Assembly (NCBI GenBank): GCA_963576785.1
Contig: OY756145.1
Coordinates: 2,356,001 to 2,420,000, forward strand
From: Chlorophyllum brunneum
Lineage: Eukaryota; Basidiomycota; Agaricomycetes; Agaricales; Agaricaceae
Length of the DNA stretch: 64,000 nucleotides
Direction of reading: 5' to 3'
In this document: positions 58,780 through 64,000 of the stretch, piece by piece
Layout of the letters: each line of letters opens with the position of its first letter
Position numbering within the stretch: position 1 is the first letter of the stretch
The notes under the pieces: model-generated
The model's database searches: none
The model's input: the letters and a program-made list of their open reading frames with translations, nothing else
Told to the model about the DNA's origin: nothing
Made by a program: the position numbers and the translations under genes

Positions 58780-60787
58780 ATGCTAGAGGTATCTTCGATC
58801 AACGTCTTCGCTGTTGCACTATCTGCACTTTTCCTGTTCGTTGTGCAGAGCATTAAATCAATTTTCTTCCATGGTTTGTCCAAGTACCCTGGCCCTCCCT
58901 TGGCTGCCGCCACCTCCCTCTACAGGGCCTACTACGACATCATCAAGGACGGTGGGTGGGTGGAGCACCTCTTCTCGCTCCACGAGAAATACGGTGAATT
59001 TCGTTGCCTGATTTCCAGCCTTCCCTAATTAATATTCCTCTAGGCACCATCGTCAGAGTTGGCCCTAACGAGGTGAGGGCACCGACTTACCAAAGTCTTA
59101 TACACTCACCGAACATATCTTTTAGCTCCATTTCAGCGATCCCAGAGCCTACAATGATATCTACGGTATAGGAACCCGCTTCATCAAACAGAAGGGCATG
59201 TACTCCTGCTTTGCGACCGACAAATCAGTCTTTGCAATGCACGACCACAGACTAGCAATGCAGCTCCGTACTGCGATCGGTCCCTTCTTTTCTCGAAGGG
59301 CGATCCTGAGCCTTGAGGATGTCGTTCAAGGCAAAGTATGTCTCAAGCTCATTACCTTTTTCTCCCATAACCGATTTTTTTTGCCCTTAGATCGACCACC
59401 TTATTTCTCGTCTTCTCTGTCACACCTCCACCCCGGCGAATTTGGACCTAGCGTTCCGCTCCCTCTCTCTCGAGGTCATCACCACTTACTGCTTTGCCCG
59501 TTCATCCCACGCACTGGACGCCCCAAATTTTCGGCACCCTATCCTCTCGGCTATTGATAACACACTACCCATGATCTGGATCTTCAAACACTTTCCCCTT
59601 ATCCAGAAAATCCTGTTAAATGTACCGGAATGTTTTGCGTCTGTCCTGAAGCCCAGCACAACAGGAATCCTCGAGCAAAAAAGGCTGATTAAAGATCAGA
59701 TTGATGAGATCATGAAGGACCCGGAGAGCTTGTGCGACGGTGGACACGAAACTATTTATCACTACTTTCTAAATCCTGGGGACCGAGAGGGGGTCGATGT
59801 CACCCCAAAATCTGGTGCTAGTGGCACTCGTCGACCGGGAGCGGGGGACGGAGACGCAGACACCAAAGAAGGATCCATAAGTGAAAAGGCTGTGAAACAA
59901 CGCCTTCCACCACTCTCGCGAGCATATCTCCTCGACGAAGGTCTCTACATGCGTTTCGCGGGAAGCGATACCGTCGGAAATGTGTGCACGGTTGCACTAT
60001 ACCATATCCTCACTAATCCGCACGTTCATCAAGCTCTGTTGCGGGAGCTGATGGAAATCTGGCCAGACAAAGATCTTCTGGTTGGATACGAAAAACTCGA
60101 AAAACTCCCTTATCTCGTAAGCTGATCCTTATTTCCTTCAAATTCCGTCCCCTAAACTTCACGGCTTTGCAGACGGCTGTAATCAAAGAATCGCTCCGTA
60201 TGGGCCACGGTGTCGTTAGCCCGCTTCCCCGTATCATCGGTCCCTCAGATGCAGAAATCCTGGGGATGACAATTCCTGCTGGGGTGCGTATACCCTCCGC
60301 CTGCCAAAATGCCAACCTAATGGTTCACTTTGCGTTCTATAGACAGTCGTCTCAATGGGTGCACCTATCCTACATTGCAACCCAGAAATATTCCCCGATC
60401 CAATCTGCTTCATCCCTGAAAGATGGATGGGAGAAGTGAATCAGAGCCTGGATAAGTACTTAGTTGCTTTTTCAAAGGGTCCCAGAAGTTGTTTGGGCAT
60501 CAAGTGAGTTTATCCCCTTCACGTCCGCAGACAGGTGATAAACTTCGGTCTCTGATTAACACCATAGCCTCGCCTGGTGTGAACTCTACCTTACAGTCGC
60601 CAATGTAGTTCGCAAACTTGACTTGAATCCTGACAACGCAACGTGAGTATCGGATGCTACCGGTGTTATGCCTTGGTTGATTTACGTCTTTCACAATAGA
60701 CTCGATAGTATAAGCTTCCGCGAGTATTTCGTTGCAGTACATCGTGGCCGCCATTTCCACGCCCACGTCCAATCGCGGAAATTCTGA
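58780..60787 (+). CDS. Cytochrome P450 monooxygenase
   Basis: About eight exons from ATG 58780 to TGA 60785-60787. The N terminus carries a membrane anchor (INVFAVALSALFLFVVQSI) and the proline hinge (YPGPPLAA). Later come IVRVGPNELHFSDP, the I-helix RFAGSDTVGN, the K-helix ExxR in KESLRMG, PERW, and the heme-binding loop FSKGPRSCLGIN with the axial Cys. All core P450 motifs are present, so the enzyme is probably active with an NADPH-P450 reductase at the ER. The style resembles the trichodiene-oxygenase-like clans common in mushrooms; the substrate is unknown. A Gly/Arg/Asp-rich insert (around GASGTRRPGAGDGDADTKEG) sits just before the I-helix and is unusual for length. No other obvious metabolic cluster genes adjoin. 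Confidence 0.88.
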
Positions 60788-62307
60788 TACCTTCTGACCA
60801 TGACAATACAATCTACTCAATATAAAGCCTTAGATACCGGAACGTCATCTGTCAGCTCCTGTCAACGCTGCCACCAAATGCACAGTTTAGGATACGCCGG
60901 TGGGATTTCGCTCACTCAAGGAACATCGATCATCTGTACAATCCGGTGGTACATACCACCCAGCATGTGAATGTGTTTTGCTTCTGTTTCGTCCATAACC
61001 TGCCCTTAGGAAGAACTGTGTCCCGTTTTCCTGTATTTATCTGCTTCATCCCATGAAAATAAGGTTGATTGTGTTTCTCCTAAAATATCGATATCTCGCC
61101 AAGTAGCTTGGGTTACATTGCCACGCTTTCCCCATTCGTGCCTCCCTTACTATTTATAGGACCGATCATCCGGTACATATGTATCCAAGTTTACCACTTT
61201 GTGTCATTGCGCCTGAACTACAATATAGCCCCATTTCTTGATGATATTTATTCATTTTTGTGGTCTCGAAACGATTGCGGCGGACGGAAGCTAGGTGTGG
61301 TCGCGGGGGGACGTAATGACAAGTCCATGGGTGTAATGATCCATTCTGTACTAAGCCAGTCCTCAAACGCGATTGAACCCTTCACCATCAGCCTCCTGAA
61401 CTATTATTAGGAGCTGCGAAGGGCGATGGGACTACCTAGTAATACCCCGAGCAGGGTGCCTGGGCCCCCTCCCTCCAGGAAACTCATAGCTTTCCTTGAC
61501 CGGAGGCTGCTTCAAGCTTATCTGTGACAGCAGCCTCTCTTCACCTCGAGCTCATAGCCTTCCGAGTCTATATAAATGACATTGGACATTACACCCCATT
61601 GAAATTGTGACTTTCCTGAGAATGTAACCCTTCCAGCTAGACTTTCCTCTAACTGACTTAGATCGCCACCGTGTCGTTCTTCTGAGACGTTGGGGGTTCG
61701 CGTACGCGGGCGTCTTTGACGATCCCCGGTTGATGATCTTTTTGTTCAATTCATTACAGAGCTAGAAATACGAATACTGCGGGCTTCATGCTAGCGAATT
61801 CGGTTCATTCACTGAGAGTAAGCAAGTTACAGCCTTTGGAACGAATTGCTCGCGGAGACTTTTCTGCAGAGATGATTCGAATCCAAGTGGCTAACAAACG
61901 GCATCGTTCATTCTCTGTTTCCAGGGTCGCCCTATGTACCGGAGGACTTAAATGGACCAAGTCAAACTCAGCCCTCGCGTCGCGGATGTTTCGGTTCGGC
62001 GTCTTGTTGATGATTATTCCCGAAGTTAAATCAGCATGTACACTATTCTCCGTCATCCGCGGGACTTGTCCAAGGTGTTTCTGGCGATCGGACCCCGCGA
62101 AAGCTAGTCTTCACCCTACATGTTCCCGTTTTGAGACAGTCATCTGAGTCAATATCTCATGGTCGGTCACGATTTGTACCAGCTCCGCAGCAGAACTCGG
62201 GTTCGATTATCTATCAATTTTCTTGGGAGTTCGTACATGTACGGACATTTGATCAAAATCGGATGATTGAATATCACAGGTAGCTAAAGCAGAGGTCTAG
62301 TGTTAAG
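60788..62307. other. Intergenic region
   Basis: About 1.5 kb with no supported gene. Short frames on both strands have no family motif. Confidence 0.45.
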
Positions 62308-63025
62308 TTAGGCTCTGAGAACGTCGGAGTACTTCTTCATCCAGTTTCTGCCAATCTTCGAGTTAGAATGCTCGTCCGATAAAACAAGAACACACTTACT
62401 TATGAAGGTCTCTGGTATACCTTTTTGCAAAACCTTCAAAAATCTGTAACGTCTCCTTCGAATATCCCTCCACAAATTCCTCAATTCTCGTCTTCCCATT
62501 TCCTTCGTCCACAAATTTTATGACCTTCCTTGCCCAAGTCTCGATCCCTGGCGCATCATTAGTCGTAACCTCCCACAGGGCAGTCTTCTTCTCCTCGTCC
62601 CATACGTAGGTGCCTCGTTGCAGGGTAAACCCTGACAACAAACCCCAGAATGCCGTTAATCTATCTTTAGCCCCGAATCTCAGCCTCTCGTACTTCTTGC
62701 CACCCTCAACCAGCGTGGCCCCTGCGCCATCGTCGGAGGGTGAGGATGAAGGCGTCTCGCGCACACGTGCGTCGGCCAGAGACTTGGAAATAATGACCCA
62801 GTCACGGCCAACCTCGGTATACTCGACACAAAGAGGATTCAGCTTCATGAGCATCTCGAAGTTATCCAACCCTCCAAGTTTCGACGCCACGGCGTCAATG
62901 GGCTCGTTCAGGGTGATCGCGAGATTAAACGACCATTGAGGTTTGGTCGTTGGGTATCTCGCATGAAAAGCAGCCTCAACGGCAGCCAGTTGCTCTGGAG
63001 AAGGCTGGGCATGTCCTTTCCGCAT
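62308..63025 (-). CDS. Uncharacterised protein, possible SRPBCC-like fold
   Basis: ATG at 63025 (MRKGHAQPSPEQLAAVEAAF). The main exon could stop at TAA 62396, but that stop overlaps a consensus GTAAGT donor. Splicing to 62350-62308 adds KNWMKKYSDVLRA, which I prefer. The product is about 220 residues without a signal or membrane segment. Alternating strands (WSFNLAITLNEPIDAVASKL; YERLRFGAKDRLTAFWG; TALWEVTTNDAPGIETWARK; TRIEEFVEGYSKETLQ) would suit a START/SRPBCC ligand-binding fold, but this is only a shape impression. The family is not recognised, and no neighbour suggests a role. Confidence 0.65.
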
Positions 63026-64000
63026 GTTTCCTGTGTGGCTCGGGAATGGGTCTGGTCAGGCCATCCCAGTAGAGCTTTGAACTATATATCGTGTTCAGGC
63101 GCTCGGTCACACACCAGGTTGAATTGTCATGAGTGCTGCATATCGAATCCAAGAGAGAGCCAGATGCAACAAAGGCTGCGAGCAGTAAGTTCCTCTGGCA
63201 AAGACAATATGGCTTAGAACCAATGCGAACGGTATGCATAGAGGTGGATGAACTCTAAGGGAAATTAATGTTAGCTTGGAAGCGAAGAGACTCCGATTAT
63301 GGCTTACCTTCATTCTACCAACTGAATCAATAAGCAAAGTTTCATTTTGCCATTCCGATGTCGATCGGGCCAAGAGTTAAGCTCCTCATCTCAAGTTAGA
63401 TCTGCGACAGCCATGACATCTCAACTTACGCACAAATGAAGTTGGAAAGACGAATGGAAAGACTAGGTTATAATGCAAACAGAAAACCAGATAACAGCAG
63501 CAGGCTAAGGAGGTAATATACAGGCAGTATGAGGTTGATTCTATCAAAACAAGAACAGGAAAGGGAAGAGAGATAAAGGAGAAGAAAAAGGAAAAAGGTG
63601 GGTGGACGATCAAAAAGGAGACAGATAAAGGATATGAAGGGTTGATGAGGGAACATGTAACGACGACAAAATAATCGTACTGATACAAGAAAGATGACGG
63701 AACAGTATTATACCCGGTATAGGCATCAGGTGGCCGCGTTTTGGAAAAAAAGAGGGCGACAGTAGGGCGAGGGGGTAGGCCGATGCGATGGCGAGGTTGG
63801 TGGGGCCATTATCCAACACAAGGGGAGGGTGTTTTTGAGACCACCCGGGAATGGGAGGGGACCGAATCTTGTCCAGCGCAAGGCGGGCGGGATGATGTAG
63901 CGCAGAACGCAACAGGTCCAAAGAGAAAAAATTGAGAAAAAAGTGTGCCTGCCGTAGAAAGGGAAGATGACCAGCCACGACGTCAAAAGCGCATGAGATG
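63026..64000. other. Upstream region at the window end
   Basis: No supported gene. Purine-rich stretches near 63540-63620 and 63740-63940 make long composition-driven frames that I do not trust. A gene beyond the window edge could begin nearby. Confidence 0.4.

Overview
The window is intron-dense eukaryotic nuclear DNA with short GT-AG introns of roughly 50-60 bases. It carries F-box genes of the expanded mushroom type and a DUF6533-type seven-helix membrane protein, which together point to a basidiomycete fungus of the Agaricomycetes. I cannot name the species. Gene limits are hand-built from spliced reading frames; most exon joins were inferred from reading frame and family motifs rather than transcripts.

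Layout. 1-9 kb: mitochondrial ATP synthase subunit b (ATP4), an unknown protein of possible retroelement origin, a short-chain dehydrogenase with a decayed copy beside it, a DJ-1/PfpI protein, and a heat-shock transcription factor. 10.7-24.3 kb: a block of membrane and surface proteins. It holds a single-span protein with a PPxY tail, three paralogous single-span proteins that share the TM helix, a basic juxtamembrane block and an identical C-terminal YGGI, a secreted His/Asp-rich and Ala/Pro-repeat protein, and a DUF6533-type protein. 25-33.4 kb: a hotdog thioesterase followed by a very large NRPS-like enzyme of Pls/PosA architecture (adenylation, carrier, membrane helices, three left-handed beta-helix acyltransferase-like modules) that ends in a canonical RING finger. 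33.9-42.1 kb: an F-box gene, a DGAT2-type acyltransferase, CDC48 and tubulin cofactor B, all on the minus strand. 43.2-44.7 kb: a signal-peptide, single-span surface protein. 45.7-53.4 kb: a direct tandem duplication of a divergently transcribed F-box gene pair, plus an older relic. Both pairs keep a perfect inverted repeat of GATA motifs in the shared promoter. 54-63 kb: a vezatin/Inp2-like protein, a cytochrome P450 and an uncharacterised protein.

Housekeeping genes (ATP4, HSF, CDC48, TBCB, DGAT2) are interleaved with lineage-specific genes. The two best candidates for undescribed biology are the Pls/PosA-like enzyme fused to a RING finger (27.7-33.4 kb) and the YGGI-tailed membrane protein family (11.6-24.3 kb). 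The thioesterase just upstream of the NRPS-like gene on the same strand could be a pathway partner, but this is only inferred from position.
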